Part shown: piece after piece, positions 25,475-35,439 of the stretch
Layout: every line of letters begins with the position of its first letter
Numbering within the stretch: the stretch's first letter is position 1
Source: an uncultured Clostridia bacterium
GTDB lineage: Bacteria; Bacillota; Clostridia; Oscillospirales; Acutalibacteraceae
Length of the DNA: 57,524 nt
Reading direction: 5' to 3'
NCBI GenBank assembly: GCA_947627345.1
Contig: CANQVS010000013.1
Coordinates: forward strand, 1-57,524
Notes under the pieces: model-generated
The model's database searches: none
The model's input: the letters and a program-made list of their open reading frames with translations, nothing else
What the model was told of the DNA's origin: nothing
Made by a program: the position numbers and the translations under genes

Positions 25475-26161
25475 TTAGTGAAATACTACTTCCTTAACGG
25501 TTTTAAGCATTAAATATAAATCATTTCTAAATCCGAAATTTTTAATATAAAGAAGATTGTAGTGCATCTTTTTCGGAAGAATTATCCCGACATAATCTTC
25601 ATCAATATTCGTACTGGTCTCAAGCATTCTGTCCTCATTTTTGAATTTGATACTCGCAAGGCTCGTAATTCCCGCAGGCATTAAAAGCGTTGCATACATT
25701 TTAGGAGTATAGCGTTTTACATAATCGGGAACCTCGGGACGTGTTCCGACAAAGCTCATATCCCCTTTTAAGACATTAAAAAGCTGAGGAAGCTCGTCAA
25801 GTCGGTATTTTCTAAGTATACGCCCGATACGGGTTATTCGCTTATCGTTTCTTGAAGTTACATGAGAACCCATTTTGTCGGCATTTACAACCATTGTTCT
25901 GAATTTATAAATTTTAAATTCTTTGTTATATGTCGTAATTCGGATTTGTTTATATAGAACAGGACCCCTGGAGGAAAACTTTACGAATAGTGCGAGAATA
26001 ATTATGAGCCATGAAAGAATAATAATAAGCAGAAAAGATAAAATTACATCAAAGGTTCTTTTTATTATTATGCTGCTTTTTTTATTTTTAAGTATGTCGT
26101 AATATTTTTTTACGTCATCATTTTGAAATTCCTTAGGAAGTTCATCAAAAGAAAGCAACAT
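25475..26161 (-). CDS. Undecaprenyl-phosphate sugar-1-phosphate transferase
   Basis: 228 residues, the bacterial sugar transferase (WbaP/WcaJ C-terminal) family, which loads the first sugar phosphate on the lipid carrier at the membrane. One membrane helix (about 36-58) follows KRTFDVILS; then come KFRTM, LRKYRLDELPQLFNVLKGDMS and FVGTRPE, which hold the catalytic DE/RP residues. The second ATG is chosen since GGAGG lies 5 nt before it. It is the first gene of a two-gene unit with the ligase-like protein. Confidence 0.93.
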   Translation of the reverse strand: MLLSFDELPKEFQNDDVKKYYDILKNKKSSIIIKRTFDVILSFLLIIILSWLIIILALFVKFSSRGPVLYKQIRITTYNKEFKIYKFRTMVVNADKMGSHVTSRNDKRITRIGRILRKYRLDELPQLFNVLKGDMSFVGTRPEVPDYVKRYTPKMYATLLMPAGITSLASIKFKNEDRMLETSTNIDEDYVGIILPKKMHYNLLYIKNFGFRNDLYLMLKTVKEVVFH

Positions 26162-26293
26162 ATTATCCTCCATTTCTTAATTTTGTCTATATTATACAAC
26201 AATATTCCACGATAATATTCTAACAGATTATAGCTTAAAATATTAAATAATTCAAGTTATTTTTAATAATAAAGTAATTTTATGTAAGAAATG

Positions 26294-26371
26294 AAAAAAA
26301 CCGACGGCATAAACCGTCGGCTTTTTAGGTAATTTTATGGAGTAATCAAAACTTTCTCTTCTCGTGTCTTG
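26294..26371 (-). ncRNA. Candidate orphan small RNA with own promoter and terminator
   Basis: Between two divergent protein genes there is a complete minus-strand unit: a promoter at 26377-26404, a predicted start near 26370, a hairpin that pairs TCAAGAC with GTTTTGA, and an intrinsic terminator (CCGACGG/CCGTCGG stem, arms 26314-26320 and 26301-26307, then seven T). The RNA would be about 75-80 nt with no start codon after an SD. A terminator between divergent genes has no other obvious job. I do not recognise the RNA family. Confidence 0.55.
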
Positions 26372-26376
26372 ATTAT

Positions 26377-26404
26377 ATTTTATCATAAAATTATAAAATG
26401 TCAA
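26377..26404 (-). promoter_or_regulatory. Promoter of the candidate small RNA
   Basis: -35 TTGACA (26399-26404), 16-bp spacer, -10 TAAAAT (26377-26382). It points away from the DUF1292 gene; the sugar transferase start is 215 bp further on, beyond the terminator. Confidence 0.65.
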
Positions 26405-26467
26405 CAGTTTTTTAAAAATTTTTTTAAAAAAACTATTTATTTCACTAAAACTGACAAATTATTATGC

Positions 26468-26496
26468 TTGACGAACGTAAACAAGTAGTGTAAAAT
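26468..26496 (+). promoter_or_regulatory. Promoter of the DUF1292 gene
   Basis: -35 TTGACG (26468-26473), 17-bp spacer, -10 TAAAAT (26491-26496), about 30 bp before the ATG. Confidence 0.7.
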
Positions 26497-26528
26497 TAAT
26501 ATAAAGCAATTGGAGATGCAGTTTTATA

Positions 26529-26816
26529 ATGGATAATTCTTTTTCACCCGACCTTATCACTCTGCTTGATGAGAACGGGATAGAACATAATTTTGAAATA
26601 TTAGATGAAATAGAGGAAAATGACACAAGATACTTTGCTCTTATGCCTGTTTACGAATCGGGAGCTGATATGCTTTCAGACAGCGGAGAGTACACAATTC
26701 TTGAAGCGATTGAGGAAAACGGCGAAGAACAACTCGCTGAAATCGAGGATAATGAGTTAAGGTTAAGACTGTCAAAAATTTTTGAGGAACGCTTTAACGA
26801 TATATTCTACGATTAA
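26529..26816 (+). CDS. DUF1292 (YrzB-like) acidic protein
   Basis: 95 residues, strongly acidic. The pattern DLITLLDENGIEHNFEILDEI followed by YFALMPV is the DUF1292/YrzB family found across Firmicutes, usually near alaS-yrrL-yrrK. No biochemical function is established. Here it stands alone between its own promoter and the 6S RNA gene, not in the usual neighbourhood. SD GGAG is 10 nt upstream. Confidence 0.88.
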   Translation: MDNSFSPDLITLLDENGIEHNFEILDEIEENDTRYFALMPVYESGADMLSDSGEYTILEAIEENGEEQLAEIEDNELRLRLSKIFEERFNDIFYD

Positions 26817-26828
26817 TTTTCTCATATG

Positions 26829-26857
26829 TTGACTTAAAGCTACCGATTATATAATTA
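26829..26857 (+). promoter_or_regulatory. Promoter of 6S RNA
   Basis: -35 TTGACT (26829-26834) with either TATAAT (26850-26855, 15-bp spacer) or TAATTA (26852-26857, 17-bp spacer) as -10. It lies directly before the predicted 5' end of the RNA. Confidence 0.6.
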
Positions 26858-26861
26858 AATT

Positions 26862-27047
26862 TTCCTGCCTGATTCGTGTATGCAATTAAAATAACCCTAC
26901 AACATTTAAATTGGGAGCTTTTCTCTTTTTGCGGTGTGCAGACCTCTCCGTAAGGAACGTTGGGAGTACTAAAACAAAAAGGCGGCACCCACCTGTCCTT
27001 TGGTAGGCAGGTTATTAAATATTGCTTTCGGTCAGGCGGGGTTTTAT
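26862..27047 (+). ncRNA. ssrS: 6S RNA
   Basis: About 185 nt. The ends pair CCTGCCTGA (26864-26872) with TCAGGCGGG (27032-27040), the closing stem of 6S RNA. The internal segments GCGGTGTGCAGACCTCTCC and GGCGGCACCCACCTGTCC, with the CAGG/CCTG local hairpin, are hallmarks of Firmicutes 6S RNA. A T-rich tail (GTTTTATTTTTATTTT) ends it. 6S RNA imitates an open promoter and sequesters the main RNA polymerase when growth slows. Recognition is from sequence memory and pairing, not from a covariance search. Confidence 0.85.
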
Positions 27048-27069
27048 TTTTATTTTGGAGTAATGGAGT

Positions 27070-28032
27070 ATGAAAATTTCTGTATTAGGCACGGGACGCT
27101 GGGGCAGTTGTATAGCCTGGTATCTCGATAAAATCGGCAATGAGGTTGTTTCCTGCGGACTTGAAAGCGCACCTGATTTCAAACAACTTTACGAAACACA
27201 CAAAAATGATTATTTAACTTTTCCGAAATCTATTGAGGTTACCTCAAATCTGGAATACGCAATTGACAGAGCCGAGGTAATTATAATCTCGATTTCTGCC
27301 CAGTATCTCAGGGATTATATGAAAAGTATAAGCAAATATGATTTAAAAGGAAAAATCTTTGTGCTTTGTATGAAAGGCGTTGAGGAAAAAACAGGCAAAA
27401 GACTTTCCGAGGTAATGGGAGAATTTGTCGATGAAAAACAAACGCCTGTTGCTGTATGGGTCGGTCCCGGACACCCTCAGGATTATGTTCGCGGTATTCC
27501 AAACTGTATGGTAATAGACAGTAATAATAAAGAAGTAAAGAAAAAGCTTGTACAAGAATTTTCATCGGATTTAATAAGATTTTACATAGGTACGGATTTA
27601 ATAGGAAACGAAATAGGAGCCGCGGCAAAAAATGTTGTAGGAATTGCCGCAGGTATGCTTGACGGACTTAATATGTCATCTCTTAAAGGAGCGCTTATGT
27701 CGCGCGGAACAAGGGAAATCAGCAGGCTCATTAAGGCCTGCGGAGGGTCTGAAATGAGCGCGTACGGTCTTTGCCATCTCGGGGACTACGAAGCGACGCT
27801 GTTTTCACCTTGGAGCCACAACAGAAAATACGGAGAGGACTTTGCGAAGGGTATTAAATTTAATAAGCTTGCGGAGGGAGTTATGACCTCAAAGGCGTTA
27901 AAAAAACTTGCCGACGAAAAGGGTGTTGACGTTCCCATCATAACAGGAATTTACAATGTACTTTTTAACGGTAATGAAATTAAAGACGAACTCGGGAAAC
28001 TGTTTTTAAGAGATGTTAAATCAGAATTTTAA
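27070..28032 (+). CDS. gpsA: Glycerol-3-phosphate dehydrogenase [NAD(P)+]
   Basis: 320 residues. It reduces dihydroxyacetone phosphate to sn-glycerol 3-phosphate for phospholipid synthesis. N-terminal Rossmann motif VLGTGRWGSCIAW (GxGxWG), GPGHPQD in place of the usual GPSFA, catalytic Lys in GAAAKNVVGIAAG, and a C-terminal helical domain with SRGTREISRL. The GPGHPQD variant and the WSHNRKYG segment mark a divergent subgroup common in Clostridia. SD GGAG lies just before the ATG. It precedes a flavodoxin gene in the same unit. Confidence 0.9.
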   Translation: MKISVLGTGRWGSCIAWYLDKIGNEVVSCGLESAPDFKQLYETHKNDYLTFPKSIEVTSNLEYAIDRAEVIIISISAQYLRDYMKSISKYDLKGKIFVLCMKGVEEKTGKRLSEVMGEFVDEKQTPVAVWVGPGHPQDYVRGIPNCMVIDSNNKEVKKKLVQEFSSDLIRFYIGTDLIGNEIGAAAKNVVGIAAGMLDGLNMSSLKGALMSRGTREISRLIKACGGSEMSAYGLCHLGDYEATLFSPWSHNRKYGEDFAKGIKFNKLAEGVMTSKALKKLADEKGVDVPIITGIYNVLFNGNEIKDELGKLFLRDVKSEF

Positions 28033-28044
28033 TTGGAGGAAAAA

Positions 28045-28533
28045 ATGAAAACTGCGGTCGTTTACTACTCAATGAGCGGAAATTCCGAATTTACTGCTAA
28101 AAAAATTTCAGATAAAATCGGTGCGGATTTAATAAAAATCCTGCCTGAAAAAGCATATCCCGACAAGGGAATCCGTAAATTTATATGGGGCGGAAAAAGC
28201 GCAGTTATGGGGGATACTCCCAAGCTTCTCCCCTATGAATTTGACGCGGATAAATATGACGAAATTATCTTCGGTTTTCCCGTATGGGCGAGCAGTCCCG
28301 CGCCTCCGATAAAAAGCTTTATTAAAGAAAATTTATCAAAAATATCTGATAAGGACTTTTCTGTGTTCGCCTGTTGTATGGGCGGAGGCGCTAAAAAAGC
28401 TATTGATAAACTAAAAAGTTATCTTTTTATATCAAATTTTAAGGCTGAACTGACTCTTATTGATCCAAAGGATAAACCGTCAAAAGAAAACGATAAAAAA
28501 ACAGATGAATTTATATCAAAAATACTTGATTAA
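28045..28533 (+). CDS. Flavodoxin-family protein
   Basis: 162 residues. The N-terminal FMN-phosphate loop YYSMSGNSEFTAKKI and the GFPVWASSPAPPIKSFI segment (flavin ring loop) place it in the flavodoxin_4/NADPH-dependent reductase-like group. It probably carries electrons or reduces quinones; the partner is unknown. The ATG follows GGAGGAAAAA; a TTG four codons earlier includes the SD and is rejected. It follows gpsA by 12 nt and ends at a terminator. Confidence 0.88.
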   Translation: MKTAVVYYSMSGNSEFTAKKISDKIGADLIKILPEKAYPDKGIRKFIWGGKSAVMGDTPKLLPYEFDADKYDEIIFGFPVWASSPAPPIKSFIKENLSKISDKDFSVFACCMGGGAKKAIDKLKSYLFISNFKAELTLIDPKDKPSKENDKKTDEFISKILD

Positions 28534-28563
28534 TAAATTTATTATAATTAATAATTGTATAAC

Positions 28564-28600
28564 AAAAAGCGATGAGATTTTAAAACCTCATCGCTTTTAA
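28564..28600. terminator. Bidirectional terminator between flavodoxin and groEL
   Basis: Stem AAAAGCGATGAG / CTCATCGCTTTT (arms 28565-28576 and 28587-28598) between convergent genes, with A/T runs on both sides. Confidence 0.88.
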
Positions 28601-28621
28601 TTTTAATGTTTATTTTTGAGA

Positions 28622-30265
<1,644 letters not shown>

Positions 30266-30277
30266 TTAATAAAATAG

Positions 30278-30562
30278 TTATTCTACTGTAGCAAGAATAT
30301 CTGACTGACGGACAATTGTGTATTCCTCGCCGTCAAGCTTAACCTCTGTTCCGGCATACTTTGAGGCTATTACCTTGTCGCCTACATTTACATACATATC
30401 AACTTTTTCACCGTCAACAACACCGCCGGGTCCTACTGCGACTACAGTAGCGAACTGCGGTTTTTCCTGTGCGGAAGATGTAAGGATAAGTCCTCCGACG
30501 GTTTTCTCCTCTGCGTCCTCAACTTTGAGAACAACTCTGTCGAGTAAAGGTTTTACTGTCAT
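30278..30562 (-). CDS. groES: Co-chaperonin GroES (10 kDa)
   Basis: 94 residues. It caps the GroEL chamber. The N-terminus KPLLDRVVLKVEDAEEKT and the mobile loop GGLILTSSAQEKPQ, with the hydrophobic tripeptide that docks on GroEL, are present. The ATG follows AAGGAGG; an upstream frame of 15 more codons reads from the CIRCE leader and is rejected. Confidence 0.99.
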   Translation of the reverse strand: MTVKPLLDRVVLKVEDAEEKTVGGLILTSSAQEKPQFATVVAVGPGGVVDGEKVDMYVNVGDKVIASKYAGTEVKLDGEEYTIVRQSDILATVE

Positions 30563-30600
30563 ATATAATTCCTCCTTAAAATTAACCGATTTACTTAAAA

Positions 30601-30627
30601 TTAGCACTCTGCTTTATTGAGTGCTAA
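30601..30627. promoter_or_regulatory. CIRCE operator (HrcA site) of groESL
   Basis: Exact CIRCE consensus: TTAGCACTC, 9-nt spacer, GAGTGCTAA. It lies between the promoter and groES, where the HrcA repressor binds until heat shock draws it off. hrcA itself is not in the window. Confidence 0.98.
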
Positions 30628-30631
30628 TTAT

Positions 30632-30659
30632 ATTATAGCCAATATTTGTAAAAAATCAA
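30632..30659 (-). promoter_or_regulatory. Promoter of groESL
   Basis: -35 TTGATT (30654-30659), 16-bp spacer, -10 TATAAT (30632-30637), with CIRCE starting just downstream. Confidence 0.85.
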
Positions 30660-30850
30660 GTGGATTTTTATTTTTTTGACTTACAAAAATGAAAAATTGT
30701 TTATATTTTATACGCTTTTTATACACTTATTTTATAATTATACAAAAGCACCAAAAAATATGGAGTAATTTGTATATTTAAAATTGGCATAAAATCTTGC
30801 AATAAAACAATATTTATTATAAAATTAAAAGAAGTAATTAATATAAAATA

Positions 30851-31660
30851 TTAAATATTAAGAATTTTTTCAGCATTTTTGTGGAAAATAAGCTCTTTTT
30901 CCTCATCTGAAATATTAAGAGAATCCATAATTTCGACATTCTTTTTGAGCTCGCTCCACGGAAAATCGCTCGCGTATAGGATTTTATCCGCGCCGTGATT
31001 TTTGATTATTCTTTCAACCTGTTCTTTTTTCGCCATATTTAAAATTACTGCAAGGTCAAAATAAACAGGCTGTCCGACAAGATATTTTTCAACATCGTCG
31101 TACATATCAATTCCGCCCAAGTGAGCAAGAATAATTCTGGGTTGTACGTTTTTATTTTTGCCGTAAAGGCGGTCAAGAAGCTTTCTCGACTGCTTTGGAG
31201 GACAATGAACGTCGTCGGGATACGCCACATCAACGCCTGCGTGAATAGTTACATATAAATCAAGCTCGACCGCGGTTTTTATAAGCTCATAATATCTTTC
31301 ATCTTCGATATACATTTCCTGATAATCGGGATGAAGCTTAATTCCTCTAAAGCCTGATGATTTAATAAATTGTAATTTTTCCTTTATATTTTCACATTCG
31401 GGGTGTATTCCGCCGAATGAATAAATATTATCCATCTTATTTAATTCGAGAGCAAAACGGTTTACAGAATCAAATTGAGAGGGCTTTGTGCAAATAGGAA
31501 GGACAAGCGCTTTATCGGTTTTTGACGCTTTCATAGCTTTTATAAGGCTGTCAAGCGTCCCGTTTCCGTAAGAATCTATTCCGCCCTTTTCCATTAAATG
31601 AAGAATTGTTTTTTCAGCAATTTTATCAGGGAAAACATGGGTATGAAAATCAATAATCAC
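30851..31660 (-). CDS. Amidohydrolase-family (TIM-barrel) metal-dependent hydrolase
   Basis: 269 residues of the amidohydrolase_2 group. Metal-ligand motifs: DFHTHVFP at the N-terminus, IKLHPDYQ, TIHAGVD, ILAHLGG and late YASDFPW. These enzymes hydrolyse or decarboxylate ring or amide substrates; the substrate cannot be told here. It starts with GTG, spaced well from TGAGGT. It diverges from iorA and could be functionally linked with aromatic acid metabolism, but only position suggests this. Confidence 0.85.
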   Translation of the reverse strand: MIIDFHTHVFPDKIAEKTILHLMEKGGIDSYGNGTLDSLIKAMKASKTDKALVLPICTKPSQFDSVNRFALELNKMDNIYSFGGIHPECENIKEKLQFIKSSGFRGIKLHPDYQEMYIEDERYYELIKTAVELDLYVTIHAGVDVAYPDDVHCPPKQSRKLLDRLYGKNKNVQPRIILAHLGGIDMYDDVEKYLVGQPVYFDLAVILNMAKKEQVERIIKNHGADKILYASDFPWSELKKNVEIMDSLNISDEEKELIFHKNAEKILNI

Positions 31661-31689
31661 TTTTATTACCTCACATTCTTTTTCATATA

Positions 31690-31718
31690 ATTATATAACC
31701 TTGAAGTTAAATATGCAA
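31690..31718 (-). promoter_or_regulatory. Probable promoter of the amidohydrolase gene
   Basis: -10 TATAAT (31690-31695) with a weak -35 TTGCAT (31713-31718), 17-bp spacer. No equally good plus-strand promoter for iorA was found in the 90-bp gap. Confidence 0.45.
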
Positions 31719-31752
31719 TATAAATTTTAGAACAAACCTTGGGGGTTAATTT

Positions 31753-33498
31753 ATGTCAACAAAAAATAAAAAATTAATGATTGGAAACGAGGCTGTTTCC
31801 CGCGGACTTTACGAAGGCGGAGTTAATGTTGTTTCAAGCTATCCGGGAACTCCCTCGACAGAGATTACCGAATTCATCTCAAAATATGATGATGTTTACA
31901 GCGAATGGGCTCCGAACGAAAAAGTAGCTATGGAGGTTGCTTTCGGAGCATCTCTTGCGGGCAAGAGAAGTTGCTGTTGTATGAAACACGTCGGACTGAA
32001 CGTGGCGGCCGACCCGCTGTTCACGCTTTCGTACACGGGAGTTACAGGCGGACTTGTTGTCTGCGTTGCAGACGACCCCGCTATGCATTCAAGCCAGAAC
32101 GAACAGGACTCCCGCCATTATGCTGTCGCATCTAAAATTCCTATGCTTGAACCCGCTGATTCCGAAGAAGCTTATTTATTCGCGAAAAGCGCTTTTAAAC
32201 TTTCAGAAGAATACGATACTCCCGTTTTATTCAGAATGTGTACCCGAATGGCTCACTCCCAAAGCATTGTTGAAATCGGGCAAAGAGAAGATTTTAAAGG
32301 GTACGAGTACGAGAAAAAGCCTTGGAAATATATTATGACGCCGGGCAACGCTGTTAAACGCCACCCATTCGTTGAAGAACGAACGGAAAAACTTATACAG
32401 CTTGCTGAAAACTGTGAGTACAACCGCGTTGAAATTGCTGATACAAAGCTTGGCATTATCACGGCGGGAACATGCTATCAGTATATTAAAGAGGTGTTCG
32501 GCGACAGCGTAAGTATCCTTAAAATCGGTATGATTAATCCACTGCCTGTAAAATTAATAAAGGAATTTGCAGAAAAGGTAGACCGACTTGTCGTTGTTGA
32601 GGAGCTTGACCCGATTATTGAAACTCACTGCAATAATATCGGAGTTAAGGTTGAGGGTAAAAGTCTGTTTTCTAAAATCGGCGAGTTCAGCCAGCAGACA
32701 ATACGCGAGGTACTGCTAAACGAAACCGCCGATACAGTTAAAACGGAAACAGAAATTCCCGTAAGGCCTCCCGTTATGTGTTCGGGTTGTCCGCACAGAG
32801 GAATGTATTACACGCTCGCTAAAAATAAAATTACTGTTCTCGGCGATATAGGATGTTATACTTTGGGTTCCGCTCCCCCGCTTAACGCGCTCGACTCAAC
32901 GCTGTGTATGGGCGCGTCGGTCAGCGGACTCCACGGATTTAACAAGGCGTCAAATAATGAAAATAAAACAGTATGCGTCATAGGCGACTCCACATTTATG
33001 CACAGCGGTGTTACGGGTCTTATAAATATAGCTTATAATATGTCGAACTCGACTGTAATTGTCCTTGATAACTCAATTACAGGAATGACGGGACATCAAC
33101 AAAATCCCACAACAGGCTACAATATCAAGGGCGACCCCGCAGGAAAAATTGACCTTGAGGCCTTGTGTCATTCAATCGGAATAAACAGAGTAAGAGTAGT
33201 TGACCCGTATAATTTAAAGGAATGTGATAAGGTAGTAAAAGAGGAGCTTTCGGCTGACGAGCCGTCTGTTATTATTTCGAGAAGACCTTGCGTGCTTTTA
33301 AAATATGTAAAGCACGAAAAGCCTTTAATTGTTAACGAGGAAAAGTGCAGAGGATGTAAAATGTGTCTAAAGCTCGGTTGTCCGTCAATCAGCTTTAAGG
33401 GCAAAAAAGCAGTCATTGACGCAACTCAGTGCGTAGGATGCAACGTATGCTCACAATTATGTCCGTTCGGAGCAATTGAAAGAGAGGTGCAGGAATAA
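31753..33498 (+). CDS. iorA: Indolepyruvate ferredoxin oxidoreductase, alpha subunit
   Basis: 581 residues. With IorB it oxidatively decarboxylates aryl pyruvates (from Trp, Phe, Tyr) to aryl-acetyl-CoA, reducing ferredoxin. The N-terminal pyruvate-binding domain (SSYPGTPSTEIT), the thiamine diphosphate domain (GDIGCYTLGSAPP, GDSTFMHSGVTGL) and two C-terminal 4Fe-4S motifs (about 532-575: CRGCKMC...GCP and CVGCNVCSQLCP) are all there. The start follows TTGGGGG. It overlaps iorB by one base. Confidence 0.95.
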   Translation: MSTKNKKLMIGNEAVSRGLYEGGVNVVSSYPGTPSTEITEFISKYDDVYSEWAPNEKVAMEVAFGASLAGKRSCCCMKHVGLNVAADPLFTLSYTGVTGGLVVCVADDPAMHSSQNEQDSRHYAVASKIPMLEPADSEEAYLFAKSAFKLSEEYDTPVLFRMCTRMAHSQSIVEIGQREDFKGYEYEKKPWKYIMTPGNAVKRHPFVEERTEKLIQLAENCEYNRVEIADTKLGIITAGTCYQYIKEVFGDSVSILKIGMINPLPVKLIKEFAEKVDRLVVVEELDPIIETHCNNIGVKVEGKSLFSKIGEFSQQTIREVLLNETADTVKTETEIPVRPPVMCSGCPHRGMYYTLAKNKITVLGDIGCYTLGSAPPLNALDSTLCMGASVSGLHGFNKASNNENKTVCVIGDSTFMHSGVTGLINIAYNMSNSTVIVLDNSITGMTGHQQNPTTGYNIKGDPAGKIDLEALCHSIGINRVRVVDPYNLKECDKVVKEELSADEPSVIISRRPCVLLKYVKHEKPLIVNEEKCRGCKMCLKLGCPSISFKGKKAVIDATQCVGCNVCSQLCPFGAIEREVQE

Positions 33499-34076
33499 TG
33501 GCAGTTAGTTTAATGATAGTCGGTGTAGGCGGTCAGGGAAGTTTGCTTGCGAGCAAGCTTTTAGGAAATATATTAACAGCAGAGGGTTATGACGTAAAGG
33601 TTTCCGAGGTTCACGGAATGAGCCAGAGAGGCGGAAGCGTTGTTACATATGTTAAATTTGACGAGAAAAAGGTTTATTCACCTATTGTTACCGCAGGAGA
33701 GGCGGATTATATTATTTCATTTGAAAAGCTTGAAGCCGCAAGGTACGTTTCTTTCCTGAAAAAAGGCGGAAAAATTATTGTAAACGCACAGCAAATTGAC
33801 CCTATGCCCGTAATAATCGGCTCTGCTAAGTACCCTGACGAAATATTGGACGAATTAAAAAACAAAGGTGTATTTGTCGATGAGACAGACGCCCTTTCCC
33901 TTGCGGAGAAAGCAGGTTCATCAAAGGCGGTTAACATTGTACTGATGGGTAGACTCGCAAAATATCTTAACATTAAATACGATGAGTGGATAAACGCAAT
34001 TGAAAATACTGTTAAACCTAAATTTGTTGAACTTAATAAAAAGGCGTTTGAACTTGGATATAATTACGGAAAGTAA
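33498..34076 (+). CDS. iorB: Indolepyruvate ferredoxin oxidoreductase, beta subunit
   Basis: 192 residues, the gamma-domain partner of IorA. The N-terminal GVGGQGSLLASKLLG binds CoA and the segment VHGMSQRGGSVVTYV is characteristic. The ATG shares its first base with the iorA stop (TAATG), so stoichiometric translation is expected. It is followed after 27 nt by paaK. Confidence 0.95.
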   Translation: MAVSLMIVGVGGQGSLLASKLLGNILTAEGYDVKVSEVHGMSQRGGSVVTYVKFDEKKVYSPIVTAGEADYIISFEKLEAARYVSFLKKGGKIIVNAQQIDPMPVIIGSAKYPDEILDELKNKGVFVDETDALSLAEKAGSSKAVNIVLMGRLAKYLNIKYDEWINAIENTVKPKFVELNKKAFELGYNYGK

Positions 34077-34103
34077 TAATATATAGAAAACGGAGGTAAA
34101 TCT

Positions 34104-35417
34104 ATGAGTAAATACTTTAGCCCGGAGGTTGAAACGGCTTCAAGAGAAGAGCTCGACAAACTTCAGACCGAAAGGCTTATCGAGCAGGTAAAGCACGTTT
34201 ACGATAATGTTCCGCTTTACCGCGAGAGAATGGATAAGCTGAAAGTAAAGCCAGAGGATATAAAATCTCTTGACGACTTAAAAAAGCTCCCCTTTACGAG
34301 CAAACAGGATTTAAGAGACACTTATCCGTATGGAATGTTTGCCGTTCCGATGTCCGAGGTTACGAGAATCCAAGCGTCAAGCGGTACTACGGGAAAACAG
34401 ATAGTAGTAGGATATACAGACGATGACCTCGACGTTTGGGATACCTGCTGTGCGCGCCAGCTTGTTGCGGCAGGAGCAACAAAAGAAGATAAAGTTCACG
34501 TATCATACGGATACGGTCTTTTTACGGGCGGTTTGGGACTTCACGGTGGTTCGCATAAGCTTGGATGTACGACAATTCCCGTTTCATCGGGAAACACAGC
34601 GCGTCAGCTGACTATTATGAAAGACTTCGGCTCTGATGTACTCGGCTGTACCCCGTCGTACGCTATGTATTTGGGCGAGAGCGCCGCGAAAGCAGGAATA
34701 GACACAAGTAAACTGCCTCTAAGAATAGGAATTTTCGGCGCTGAACCCTGGACGGAGGAAATGCGCCGAAATATTGAAAAAAGCCTTAACATCAAAGCGT
34801 ATGATATTTACGGACTAACCGAAATTTGCGGTCCGGGCGTAGCTTACGAATGTGCAGAGCAAAAGGGTATGCACGTTAACGAGGACCATTTTATAATTGA
34901 AATTATCGACCCCGAAACGGGAGAACCTAAACCCGACGGCGAAAAGGGCGAGATTGTATTCTCCTGCCTTACTAAAAAAGCGTTCCCGCTTTTAAGATTT
35001 AGAACAAAGGACATAGGCATTATTACTCACGAAAAATGCGCCTGCGGACGTACTTTTGTCAGAATGAGCAAACCTCTCGGACGTGTTGACGATATGCTTA
35101 TCGTCAGAGGAGTTAATCTGTTCCCGAGTCAGATTGAGGCGGTTTTGCTTGGAATGAACCACTCGCCCAACTATCAGATTATTGTTGACAGAAGCGGTAG
35201 TCTTGACAGCATTGAGGTAGATATAGAAATGAACGAGGAGCATTTCTCGGACAAAACTTCCGATATAACTAAAATGGAAAAAGACCTTGAAAACGAGTTT
35301 AAATCAGCTTTGGGAATCACTCCAAAGGTTAAACTCGTATCGCCAGACACAATTCCCCGCTCCGAGGGAAAGGCCGTCAGAGTTGTTGATAAACGTAAAG
35401 TCTACGAAGACAAATAA
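34104..35417 (+). CDS. paaK: Phenylacetate-CoA ligase
   Basis: 437 residues. An AMP-forming acyl-CoA ligase. Seen: the P-loop ASSGTTGKQIVVGYT (about 92-106), YGLTEICGPGVAYEC, the hinge RFRTKDIG and the late RVDDMLIVRGVNLFP. Next to iorAB it would link aryl-acetate and aryl-acetyl-CoA; run backwards it could conserve energy from aryl-acetyl-CoA, though direction cannot be read from sequence. SD GGAGG precedes the ATG. Confidence 0.95.
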   Translation: MSKYFSPEVETASREELDKLQTERLIEQVKHVYDNVPLYRERMDKLKVKPEDIKSLDDLKKLPFTSKQDLRDTYPYGMFAVPMSEVTRIQASSGTTGKQIVVGYTDDDLDVWDTCCARQLVAAGATKEDKVHVSYGYGLFTGGLGLHGGSHKLGCTTIPVSSGNTARQLTIMKDFGSDVLGCTPSYAMYLGESAAKAGIDTSKLPLRIGIFGAEPWTEEMRRNIEKSLNIKAYDIYGLTEICGPGVAYECAEQKGMHVNEDHFIIEIIDPETGEPKPDGEKGEIVFSCLTKKAFPLLRFRTKDIGIITHEKCACGRTFVRMSKPLGRVDDMLIVRGVNLFPSQIEAVLLGMNHSPNYQIIVDRSGSLDSIEVDIEMNEEHFSDKTSDITKMEKDLENEFKSALGITPKVKLVSPDTIPRSEGKAVRVVDKRKVYEDK

Positions 35418-35439
35418 TTTTGAGAAAGGAAAGATTATT

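Noticed and set aside
26294..26326. Stem read as a terminator for a flanking protein gene
   Set aside because: Both flanking genes point away from it, so it cannot end either; it is better explained by a small RNA.
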